6,836 nt of DNA from Thermoplasmata archaeon (lineage in GTDB: Archaea > Thermoplasmatota > Thermoplasmata > Lutacidiplasmatales > UBA184): positions 1 to 6,836 of the forward strand of contig JASHTC010000111.1 of the NCBI GenBank assembly GCA_030040755.1. The letters are read 5' to 3'. This document shows, in pieces, positions 1 to 5,777 of the stretch. The translations under genes were made by a program, and so were the position numbers. The notes below the pieces were generated by a model, which worked only from the letters and a program-made list of their open reading frames with translations, was not told the DNA's origin and ran no database searches. How positions within the stretch are numbered: the first letter of the stretch is position 1; every line of letters starts with the position of its first letter.

Positions 1-668
1 GCTCCGGCCGAGGAACGTTGCCTCCGAGGCGCGCGTTCGAAACCTCGATCCGGGAGGCCATCGCACGGTCCGAGCGCGGCGAGTCGGTCCCCCTCGCGGA
101 GCAGATCGGGCGGGCGGCGAGGCTTGCCGGCCGGAGGGTGGACGCCGCGCAGTACGTCGAGCGGCTGGCCCGCCTTGTCGCGTCCAGCCCGTTCCGCGCG
201 GCACCGGGTGCCGTCGAGGCGATGGCCCGCCTGACGCGGGCCGGGGTGGCGATCGGGGTGATCGCCAACACCGTCGGCGAGCCCGGTCGGGCGCTCCGCC
301 GGATCTGCGAACGGGAGGGGTTCGGGGAGTTCGTCTCCACCTGGTGCTGGAGCGACGAGCTCCCGTGGACCAAGCCCTCGCCCGAGATCTTCCGGCACTG
401 CCTGAACCAGCTGGAGGGTCTCCCCGCTCGCTCCCTGCACGTGGGGGACGCCTCCTGGGACATCGAGGGAGCACGGCGCGCTGGCTGGGCTGCGGCCGTC
501 CTGTACACGGGCCTCGCCCGGTATGGCGCCCTCTACCGGGCCGGGGTCCTGCACCAGAATCCGGCAGAGGCCCGCCCCGACTTTACGATCGAGCGGTTGG
601 ACGAGCTGCCGCCACTGGCCGAGCGGGTGCTGGGCATTCGGCCGACCGCCGGCAGGCCCCCGCGGTAG
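1..668 (+). CDS. HAD-family hydrolase, 3' part (5' end outside window)
   Basis: This is the C-terminal bulk of a haloacid dehalogenase-superfamily hydrolase, which typically removes phosphate (or halide) from small cytoplasmic substrates through an aspartyl intermediate. The frame is open to the first base of the window, so the start lies upstream. A TTG at 18 is possible but would delete the first catalytic motif (DxDxT), so I treat the gene as cut by the window rather than truncated in nature. Numbered from that TTG, a helical cap region spans about 6-60. Motif II is the T of VIANT (residue 85), motif III is the lysine of TKPSPEIF (residue 119), and motif IV is GDASWD (D144, D148). This order and the TKP...IF and GD...D..GA pattern match YjjG/2-haloacid-dehalogenase-like members. 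The substrate cannot be predicted. The next gene starts 56 bases downstream on the same strand and could be cotranscribed. Confidence 0.9.
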   Translation, partial: SGRGTLPPRRAFETSIREAIARSERGESVPLAEQIGRAARLAGRRVDAAQYVERLARLVASSPFRAAPGAVEAMARLTRAGVAIGVIANTVGEPGRALRRICEREGFGEFVSTWCWSDELPWTKPSPEIFRHCLNQLEGLPARSLHVGDASWDIEGARRAGWAAAVLYTGLARYGALYRAGVLHQNPAEARPDFTIERLDELPPLAERVLGIRPTAGRPPR

Positions 669-724
669 CGAGCCGTCTCCGGTCCGAATTCGCCAGAGGT
701 AAGTTGGTTCGGGGCCTATCCGGA

Positions 725-1186
725 ATGGTGGTCATGGGCGAGCCAACCCGTCGAATCGTGGTGGGGGTGAACGGGCGCGTGCACGAGCTGTCGCCCTCCC
801 GCCTGCCGCACGTCGCTCGCCGGGAGGACCCGGCGAGGTGGTGGCGGGCCTTCTCGGCATGGAGCATCCTGACCCTGCCGCTCGGAGTCTTGGTCGGGCT
901 GGGGCTCGGCTCCCCCACCGCGATCGGGGGATTCCTCCTCTTTCTGGCGACGGCCGTCGTAGTCGGCGACGAGCGGTACGAACTCGGGACCGCGCTGGGG
1001 GCCTCCGGAGTAGTCTGGACGGCGTCGGGGATCTCCGTCTACCTCGGCGTCGACCCGTCGCTCCTCGCCTCCCTCGTCGGGTTCGAGGTCGTCGGGGCTC
1101 TGGGGCTCATCGCCGCCGGGCTCGGGCTCCTTCGAGCCGGGGCTCGCGGGCTCGCGAGTGAGCGTCCCAGCCCCGGGGCCGGATAG
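725..1186 (+). CDS. Small four-helix integral membrane protein, unknown function
   Basis: I do not recognise a named family. From the ATG at 725 the product has 153 residues. An N-terminal soluble segment of about 40 residues, rich in arginine and with a short strand-like stretch (RRIVVGVNGRVHEL), is followed by four hydrophobic helices at about 42-62, 65-81, 87-108 and 112-138 and a short polar tail. An even number of helices with arginines at both ends fits both termini in the cytoplasm. The frame stays open far upstream, but that part overlaps the HAD gene and reads as low-quality arginine/proline sequence, so the start belongs at 725 or the in-frame ATG at 734. Neither has a good Shine-Dalgarno sequence. 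A weak A/T-containing stretch (GGTAAGTT, 698-705) lies about 24 bases before 725, which would fit a leaderless archaeal transcript, but this is tentative. Small membrane proteins of this form are common in archaea and carry no functional clue here. Confidence 0.78.
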   Translation: MVVMGEPTRRIVVGVNGRVHELSPSRLPHVARREDPARWWRAFSAWSILTLPLGVLVGLGLGSPTAIGGFLLFLATAVVVGDERYELGTALGASGVVWTASGISVYLGVDPSLLASLVGFEVVGALGLIAAGLGLLRAGARGLASERPSPGAG

Positions 1187-1193
1187 TCGGCAT

Positions 1194-1215
1194 CCCCGAC
1201 CCAGTGGGTCCGGGG
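1194..1215. repeat. Imperfect palindrome upstream of the 1300 gene
   Basis: CCCCGACCCA and TGGGTC(C)GGGG face each other around a single G, pairing over ten bases with one bulged C at 1211. The element lies 8 bases after the stop of the membrane-protein gene and about 24 bases before the BRE-like promoter element. It could be an operator-like dyad or an RNA hairpin at the end of the upstream transcript. As RNA the loop would have to open to about three or four bases. In DNA this GC-rich, short palindromes arise by chance, so function is unproven. Confidence 0.4.
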
Positions 1216-1238
1216 CGCCGTGGTCGCCCCACGGAAAG

Positions 1239-1252
1239 CGAAACGGTTAATG
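1239..1252 (+). promoter_or_regulatory. Archaeal-type BRE/TATA promoter
   Basis: CGAAA at 1239-1243 (BRE-like, purine-rich) followed by GGTTAATG (1245-1252, TATA-like) is the most A/T-rich stretch between the two genes and fits the spacing of archaeal promoters. Transcription would begin about 25 bases downstream, near 1272-1276, just after a T5 tract at 1267-1271, leaving a leader of roughly 25 bases with a purine-rich ribosome site (GGGAGAGGGG, 1279-1288) before the ATG at 1300. The T tract might instead help end transcription from upstream. This element is the main reason for suggesting an archaeal host. Confidence 0.55.
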
Positions 1253-1299
1253 CTGAGGGGGACCACTTTTTCTCGTCAGGGAGAGGGGTCCCCCGGTAG

Positions 1300-2868
1300 A
1301 TGGGAGCCGACCCGGACGCGGAACGCATCCAGCGCGAGCGCGAGCAACGCCGGGCGGCGGAGCGCGTCCGCATGGAGGAGGCCCGGCGCGAGCGCCAGCT
1401 TGAGCTCGACCGGCTCCGGGAGCGCGACGGCCCCCGCTCGGGCCCGTGGGAAGGGAACCAGGGGGGCAAGGCCCCCCGGCTGGTCCTGGTGCCCGCCCCG
1501 GGCGACCCTGCCTCGCCGGGCACGAGTTCTCCGGACCCCCCTCTATCGGAGGACGGGGCGGGACAGCCGCGACCCCGGGAGATCGGAGGGAGGCTCCCTG
1601 CCCCCGCCGTCGACGAGTTCCTCCAGACGGACCCCACCGAGAGGTTCGACCTCCTGACGCTGAACGTCCTGCGGTTCCCCCCGCTCCTCGAGGCCGCCCA
1701 CGCCGACCCGAACCAGCTCCGGACGATCGCCCGTCGAGCCGAAGCGCTCATGGTCCGCGTGAAGCAGGAGGTGGACGACCCGCTGAGCGCGGGAGCATTC
1801 CTCCGCGACCAGGTGCTCCGCTGGTATCGGGAGAGCCCCACCGACCCGAACTGGGGAGCCCGCATGCCGGAGCGCTGGGGCGGTCTCTTCGCCGACTCCC
1901 GGGCGAGCGGGGGAAAGCTGCATCCCTGGCTGAACGTCCGGCTCTGGTCCCTGTACGAGTCCGCGTCCCGCGCGGGGCGTCTTCGCGAGAAGATGCGCCG
2001 GAGCCTCCTCCGGGACAAGGGCGCCGAAGCCGCGGTCGGTCGAACCGCCTCCCAGCAGATCCACGCCGAGGTCGCTCAGGCGATCCTGGACGACCTCGCG
2101 ACCCGGCGCCGCGAGCCCGGCTCGCCGCTTCCGCTCGTGCGATTGAGCGAGCTCGCGGTTCGACGCCAGGTACCCACAGTGAACGACGCGCTCGCCCTGC
2201 TGTTCAGCGCGCCCGAGACCGGCCCGTTCGTCATCCTCCACCCGAATCGGTATCCGGAGTGCGAGGAGCTCCAGATCCGACCCCCGGCGGCGGGCGCGAC
2301 GGGGGCGGCGCTCGCGTTCAGCCTCGTTCCCGGCCGCCCTCTCCGCAAGGCGTCGAACCGGGCGCGGGGCGCTTCCGAATTCACGCCGGACGAGCCTCCG
2401 GGCTCGGAGCGCGGGAGCCCGGAGGACGCCGAAGGCGACCTCGAGGAATCGACGGTGTGGGAGGCGGAGACGGTCTCCAAGAAGTCATGGGTGCGCATTC
2501 TCGAAGCGGTGCGGCGCGAACACCATCGCCTCGAGCCCCCGCCCAAGGATTACCGCAGCCGGCCCGCCTATGGCCCATTCCTGGAGCTGGTCCTCCACGA
2601 CGCCGAGTTCCGCAAGCTGCTCCTCTCCGTCAAGTGGAGGGGCCGGCCCTCGGGGCTGCCGCTCCTGGTCTCCCTGCTCCAGAAGGGAACCCTCGCTCCC
2701 GAGGTCGCGACCGACCATGAGTACTTGGAGGCCGAGCTCGGAGAACTCTCCCAGGGAGACCCGCAGTGGCGGCCGAACGACGGATCCTGGACGCTCCCCG
2801 GGTGGAAGGTCACCCGCGACGGGTCGCACCGCGAGGGGTACCGGTATCGCGCCGAGGCGATCCCCTAG
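1300..2868 (+). CDS. Hypothetical protein with N-terminal coiled coil and two folded regions
   Basis: I do not recognise the family. The start is well fixed: an in-frame TAG at 1297-1299 directly precedes the ATG, so no longer form exists, and a purine-rich site lies about 11 bases upstream. The product has 522 residues. Residues 5-45 are a highly charged Arg/Glu helix typical of a coiled coil. Residues 46-105 are a Pro/Gly-rich linker. Residues 106-270 look all-helical, with a Trp-rich core (LRWY, ERWGG, HPWLNVRLW). Residues 275-330 (LVRLSELAVRRQVPTVNDAL, then a hydrophobic strand pair) could be a winged-helix-like fold, though I cannot confirm it. Residues 345-395 are an acidic, disordered linker. 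Residues 396-522 form a second folded domain (helices, then WTLPGWKVTRDGSHREGYRY). There is no signal peptide, membrane segment or enzyme motif. The layout suggests a cytoplasmic multi-domain adaptor or regulator. It is convergent with the GTPase operon, ending 24 bases from it. Confidence 0.85.
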   Translation: MGADPDAERIQREREQRRAAERVRMEEARRERQLELDRLRERDGPRSGPWEGNQGGKAPRLVLVPAPGDPASPGTSSPDPPLSEDGAGQPRPREIGGRLPAPAVDEFLQTDPTERFDLLTLNVLRFPPLLEAAHADPNQLRTIARRAEALMVRVKQEVDDPLSAGAFLRDQVLRWYRESPTDPNWGARMPERWGGLFADSRASGGKLHPWLNVRLWSLYESASRAGRLREKMRRSLLRDKGAEAAVGRTASQQIHAEVAQAILDDLATRRREPGSPLPLVRLSELAVRRQVPTVNDALALLFSAPETGPFVILHPNRYPECEELQIRPPAAGATGAALAFSLVPGRPLRKASNRARGASEFTPDEPPGSERGSPEDAEGDLEESTVWEAETVSKKSWVRILEAVRREHHRLEPPPKDYRSRPAYGPFLELVLHDAEFRKLLLSVKWRGRPSGLPLLVSLLQKGTLAPEVATDHEYLEAELGELSQGDPQWRPNDGSWTLPGWKVTRDGSHREGYRYRAEAIP

Positions 2869-2872
2869 GCCG

Positions 2873-2891
2873 CGGCCGGGCCTTCCGGCCG
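2873..2891. terminator. Hairpin between convergent genes
   Basis: CGGCCGG (2873-2879) and CCGGCCG (2885-2891) form a perfect 7-bp all-GC stem with a five-base loop (GCCTT). It fills most of the 24-base gap between the stop codons of the two converging genes, so it could act on transcripts from both sides. No T-tract follows on either strand, unlike a classical intrinsic terminator or the T-rich archaeal stop signal. It may instead protect 3' ends or reduce read-through. Function is inferred from position only. Confidence 0.45.
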
Positions 2892-2892
2892 T

Positions 2893-3828
2893 TCAGGCCG
2901 CTGCGTCGCTCGGAAGCCGGTGGGCGAGCTGGCCCAGCCTCCCGATCAGCGCGCGGTACTCCTCGAAGGGGTATTCGGGCTCCCACCCCCCGGCGGGGGC
3001 GAGCGACCTCCGTTCGATGCGGAGCTCGCCGGCGACCTCCTCCGTGGCGAGACTGCTGAAGAACCAGTCCGGGGGCGAGATCATCAGTCCGGAGCGGGCG
3101 CGGGGCGGCTCCATGTACCGCCCCGTGAGCGGGAAGTAGCGACGCAATAGGCGGGCCCCGAACGCCCGGCGGGCCTCCCGGTTCCACGAGGCAGGGATCC
3201 CGCTCGGGGCGGCGAGCTGGCGGAGCGTCTCGAGCGAGAACTCGTCGACCTTGGTGACGACGAATACCGGAAACATCCGTCGGGCTCTCCGCTCGCGTTC
3301 GGCGGCCAGGAACCCGCCGAGGAGGTCGAGGGTCTCGGCGAGGACGCGGTCGTCGCGGCTCAGGCGGGGGGCGGAGGCCGGATCGATCTCGGGTCGGAGG
3401 GACGTCGCGTCGATCAGCGGGAGGATCACCTGGCTTCGAAGGAGTCGTCGGGTGGACTCCTCGAGGAGGGCATCGTGCTCGCGAAGCTCGGCGACCTCGT
3501 CGGTCGCCATGCCGCCGACCTGCACGCGGACGGTGTCGAACCCGCCCTCGGAGCCCCCGCCGTTGCGACCGAGGCCGCGAAGCATCCCGTGCCGGAAGGC
3601 GAAGACGAACGAGACCGGATGCTCCTCCCAGTTGGCGTCGCGCACGGGGAACCGGCCGGCGCCCAGCTCCCCGTAGATCGCCTCCAGCTGACGGATGGAC
3701 TCCCGGTCGGCGGAGAACCGGAACTCGTCCGAGTCCTGGGTCCCGAGGCGTACCTGCGCGGTGTAGAGGAGGCCCACGAACGTCGTGAGCCCCGAGCCCC
3801 GGGCGCCGAGGACCAGCGCGGAGCTCAC
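2893..3828 (-). CDS. Degenerate TRAFAC-like GTPase (pseudo-GTPase) paralog
   Basis: This 311-residue protein is a clear paralog of the GTPase at 5761-4742. Both begin with a P-loop followed by TTF-GLLY-AQV--GT and a DSFRF-/DEFRF-like segment. Both share a FF near the C-terminal third and end with an (E/D)(E/D)Y-----------A-(R/K)(L/V)P helix. Its nucleotide site is broken. The P-loop reads GARGSGLT (residues 8-15), with leucine (codon CTC) where the essential lysine should be, and the switch-II DxxG is replaced by QVGG (103-106). The base-recognition motif survives as TKVD (192-195). A strand LPLIDATS (136-143) corresponds to ILVDCS of the partner. I infer little or no GTP hydrolysis and a structural or regulatory role, perhaps dimerising with the active paralog. 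The GTG start at 3828 has a good upstream site (GGAGGGTGGGA), and the gene begins 54 bases after the GAP1-like gene ends. A purely nucleotide-binding role remains possible. Confidence 0.85.
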   Translation of the reverse strand: MSSALVLGARGSGLTTFVGLLYTAQVRLGTQDSDEFRFSADRESIRQLEAIYGELGAGRFPVRDANWEEHPVSFVFAFRHGMLRGLGRNGGGSEGGFDTVRVQVGGMATDEVAELREHDALLEESTRRLLRSQVILPLIDATSLRPEIDPASAPRLSRDDRVLAETLDLLGGFLAAERERRARRMFPVFVVTKVDEFSLETLRQLAAPSGIPASWNREARRAFGARLLRRYFPLTGRYMEPPRARSGLMISPPDWFFSSLATEEVAGELRIERRSLAPAGGWEPEYPFEEYRALIGRLGQLAHRLPSDAAA

Positions 3829-3832
3829 CGGG

Positions 3833-3843
3833 TCCCACCCTCC
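3833..3843 (-). promoter_or_regulatory. Ribosome binding site of the pseudo-GTPase gene
   Basis: Read on the - strand, GGAGGGTGGGA lies 4 bases before the GTG at 3828. It closely matches the archaeal/bacterial anti-Shine-Dalgarno complement and supports GTG 3828 as the start, which also places the P-loop at residue 8 exactly as in the paralogous GTPase. Confidence 0.65.
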
Positions 3844-3882
3844 GTCCTTCGGTCGGTGGCCCGGCGGAACGAGTGCGGGCCG

Positions 3883-4692
3883 TTACTCCGCGAACGCCTC
3901 GGCGATCCGCGAGTACATCGGGTTCTTCCCCCGGAGCGGGGGCAGCGCGGCCGTGTCGATGCTCGCGTCCAGCAAGGTCCAGGTCCCGTCGGCGCGGACC
4001 CCGCGCGATGAGATCGCGAGTCGGAAGTGATTCATCGCGCTGAGGGTCGGGGCGTCGCTGATCGCCGGGAACGGCGGGATCTCGCCGCCGGCCTGCAGGA
4101 GCTCCACCAGCCGGTACAACAGCTCGTTCCGGTACTGGTTGGTACTCCCTCGGCACAGGACGAGGGTTCGTCCCTGGTGGTCGGCCAGGAATCGGCTCGC
4201 CAGCGTGTCGACGGCGGCCTTCGTGATCAGTCGGCGGATCCCCCCACCCAGGGGAGCGTGCACCTCCTCCTTCGGTCGGACGTGCACCGTCAAGGGGTCG
4301 ACCTTCGCGGACGCCTTCGGGAATCGGCGGTCGAAGTCGGTCGCGGCCGTCTCGACGTCGAAGAACGTCAGCTGCCCGGATCGTAGGAGCCCCGCCGGTA
4401 TGACCATCGTGTGGTTTTGGATCGTCGGCCGGTTGTACTCGTCGGCGACCCCTCGGCCGAGGATCGACAGCAGGACCTCGTCGTTCGCCGGGGCGGGATG
4501 GATCATCCGGGCGTCGATCAGCGTCCCGCCGTTCGCGGTCTTCTCGACCCGGACCGGGGTGTAGTGGTTCGCCAGGTACCGCATGTACAGCGGCCCGTTG
4601 AGCCGATGCGACTCGGCCTTCATGCCGTACCCCTTCTCGGGGCTCGCCCCGTAGATCCAGTGCTCGAGGGTGACCTCCCCTTCGTTCTCCAT
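3883..4692 (-). CDS. GAP1-like GTPase-associated protein (N-terminal/middle regions)
   Basis: The 269-residue product resembles the N-terminal domain of GTPase-associated protein 1 (GAP1), a family found beside paired TRAFAC GTPases in predicted bacterial conflict or signalling systems. The clues are the opening TLEHWIYG-----GYGMKAES (residues 8-28), the strand pair around GTLIDARMIHP, and NRPTIQNHTMVIP (87-99), which matches the family's pattern of a small R-P turn, a histidine and a VIP/VLP strand. Residues 165-235 (a hydrophobic VLC strand, a helix NELLYRLVELL, then PPFPAISDAPTLSAMNHFRL) could be a reduced middle domain. Full GAP1 proteins are, as I recall, much longer, so this would be a minimal form. 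No signal peptide or membrane helix is present. The ATG at 4692 is preferred because GGGAGA lies 8 bases upstream; the longer open frame overlaps the GTPase gene and encodes low-complexity Arg/Pro/Ser sequence. The family call is from memory of motifs and is moderately sure; the coding call is firm. Confidence 0.7.
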   Translation of the reverse strand: MENEGEVTLEHWIYGASPEKGYGMKAESHRLNGPLYMRYLANHYTPVRVEKTANGGTLIDARMIHPAPANDEVLLSILGRGVADEYNRPTIQNHTMVIPAGLLRSGQLTFFDVETAATDFDRRFPKASAKVDPLTVHVRPKEEVHAPLGGGIRRLITKAAVDTLASRFLADHQGRTLVLCRGSTNQYRNELLYRLVELLQAGGEIPPFPAISDAPTLSAMNHFRLAISSRGVRADGTWTLLDASIDTAALPPLRGKNPMYSRIAEAFAE

Positions 4693-4741
4693 CGTGGCCG
4701 TCTCCCTTCTGGGACTCCCTCGTCCGGTCGCTCCCGGCGGC

Positions 4742-5761
4742 CTAGGCGGTCGCCGCCGCGGGCGCGGTCTGGAGGGTGGCCTGCTCGACGATCTCATCGG
4801 GCACCTTGTTCGCCACGTCGCGGAAGTGCTCGATGAACGCCACGTAGTCGTCGTAGGAGAAGTCCGGGTCGGCTCCCCCATCGGCGGAGAACCCCTTGCG
4901 GACGATCCGCGGGGCGCCGACGGGCTGCATGCCGGCCTCGGCCGTCTCGGTGCGGACCCAGCTGAAGAAGTAGGCCGCCTGGTCGAAGTTGACGCCGGCG
5001 ACCTTACCGCCTCGGATCTGCGAGAGCGTCTGGGGCATGAACACCCGCAGCAGCGCTTCGGCGTACTCCTTCCGCTTGCGCTTCTGGTCCCCCTGCGGAA
5101 CGCCGCGGTGCAGCCCGAGCTTCACCAGGACCTCGTCCCGGATGCAGTCGAACTTCGAGAGCACGATCGCCGGGTAGATCACGGGGTTGCCCACGCTCAG
5201 CCCCTGGGTCTTCATGCGCGAGAACTCCTGCTTCTTGTAGGTCTGCAAGGAGACGAGCAGCGACGCGACCTCGCTGTCGTACTTCAGCATCTGACGGAAC
5301 ACCGGCGAGTCGATCTCGGTCGTCATCTTGCTGCAGTCGACGAGGATCACGACGACGTGGCTCTTCAGGAGCTGCTGGATGATCGGGCTGGCCGCCACGC
5401 CGGTCTCGATGAACTCCTGCACGTCCTCTCCCGACACGTCGTAGGCGGCGAAGGAGAGCTTGGCGAACGGGTTCACCCAGTTCTTGTCCTTGAGGGCGGC
5501 GGGCAGGCGCCCGGAGAGGGGCTTTCTGTAGCCGAAGACGAACCCGATCTCGGTCATCTCGTCCTTGAGGGTCGCGCCCGGGAACCGGGCGTCCTTCATC
5601 CCCTCGTAGACCTGGCTCATCAGGCGAAGCGACTGGAGCGGGGCGTGGAACCGGAACGAGTCCGCCACCCGCGTACCGTACTTCACCTGCGCCGCGTAGA
5701 GCAGCCCCAGGAAGGTCGTCTTTCCGCACGCTCGGTCGCCCAAAATCGCCGCTGGACACAT
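4742..5761 (-). CDS. TRAFAC-like P-loop GTPase, catalytically intact
   Basis: This 339-residue cytoplasmic protein is a predicted GTP-binding switch. The P-loop GDRACGKT is at residues 8-15, right at the N-terminus. The switch-II motif is DVSG (108-111) after a hydrophobic strand, the core strand VVVILVDCS spans 136-144, and the guanine-specificity motif is SKFD (202-205, the NKxD equivalent, after PAIVL). The protein is longer than a Ras-size GTPase: insertions lie between the P-loop and switch II (about 30-100) and after SKFD (210-300, with a basic QKRKRK patch at 226-231), and a C-terminal helix (302-328) precedes an Ala/Thr-rich tail. It resembles the paired GTPases found next to GAP1 proteins. 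The ATG at 5761 has a strong GGAGAGGT site. The gene starts 6 bases after the SPFH gene and is likely translationally coupled to it. Its degenerate paralog is two genes downstream. The target and the signal that drives nucleotide exchange are unknown. Confidence 0.87.
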   Translation of the reverse strand: MCPAAILGDRACGKTTFLGLLYAAQVKYGTRVADSFRFHAPLQSLRLMSQVYEGMKDARFPGATLKDEMTEIGFVFGYRKPLSGRLPAALKDKNWVNPFAKLSFAAYDVSGEDVQEFIETGVAASPIIQQLLKSHVVVILVDCSKMTTEIDSPVFRQMLKYDSEVASLLVSLQTYKKQEFSRMKTQGLSVGNPVIYPAIVLSKFDCIRDEVLVKLGLHRGVPQGDQKRKRKEYAEALLRVFMPQTLSQIRGGKVAGVNFDQAAYFFSWVRTETAEAGMQPVGAPRIVRKGFSADGGADPDFSYDDYVAFIEHFRDVANKVPDEIVEQATLQTAPAAATA

Positions 5762-5767
5762 GGTTGT

Positions 5768-5777
5768 TTACCTCTCC
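5768..5777 (-). promoter_or_regulatory. Ribosome binding site overlapping the SPFH stop codon
   Basis: On the - strand GGAGAGGTAA combines the GTPase gene's Shine-Dalgarno sequence (GGAGAGGT, 5777-5770) with the stop codon TAA of the SPFH gene (5770-5768). The ATG at 5761 follows with ideal spacing. This arrangement implies cotranscription and probable translational coupling of the two genes, and so a fixed ratio of membrane anchor to GTPase. Confidence 0.7.

Noticed and set aside
1..668. The HAD hydrolase as a pseudogene lacking its nucleophile motif
   Set aside because: The frame is open to the window edge, so the missing first motif is most simply outside the window.
344..724. N-terminal extension of the membrane-protein frame back to 344
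   Set aside because: It overlaps the HAD gene, whose motifs are clear, and encodes Arg/Pro/Gly-rich sequence. The hydrophobic protein only makes sense from 725 or 734.
1446..2720. A 424-codon open frame on the + strand inside the 522-residue gene
   Set aside because: It is almost pure Arg/Pro/Gly/Ala sequence with no hydrophobic core. The 1300-2868 frame has folded-domain character and a fixed start after a stop codon.
2810..4156. A 448-codon open frame on the - strand overlapping the pseudo-GTPase and GAP1-like genes
   Set aside because: It is Arg/Pro/Gly-rich low-complexity sequence, while the overlapping frames carry conserved GTPase features. It is a shadow of the real genes.
4693..4881. 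N-terminal extension of the GAP1-like frame to 4881
   Set aside because: It overlaps the 3' end of the GTPase gene and is Ser/Arg/Pro/Thr low-complexity sequence. The ATG at 4692 has a good ribosome site and directly precedes the conserved domain.
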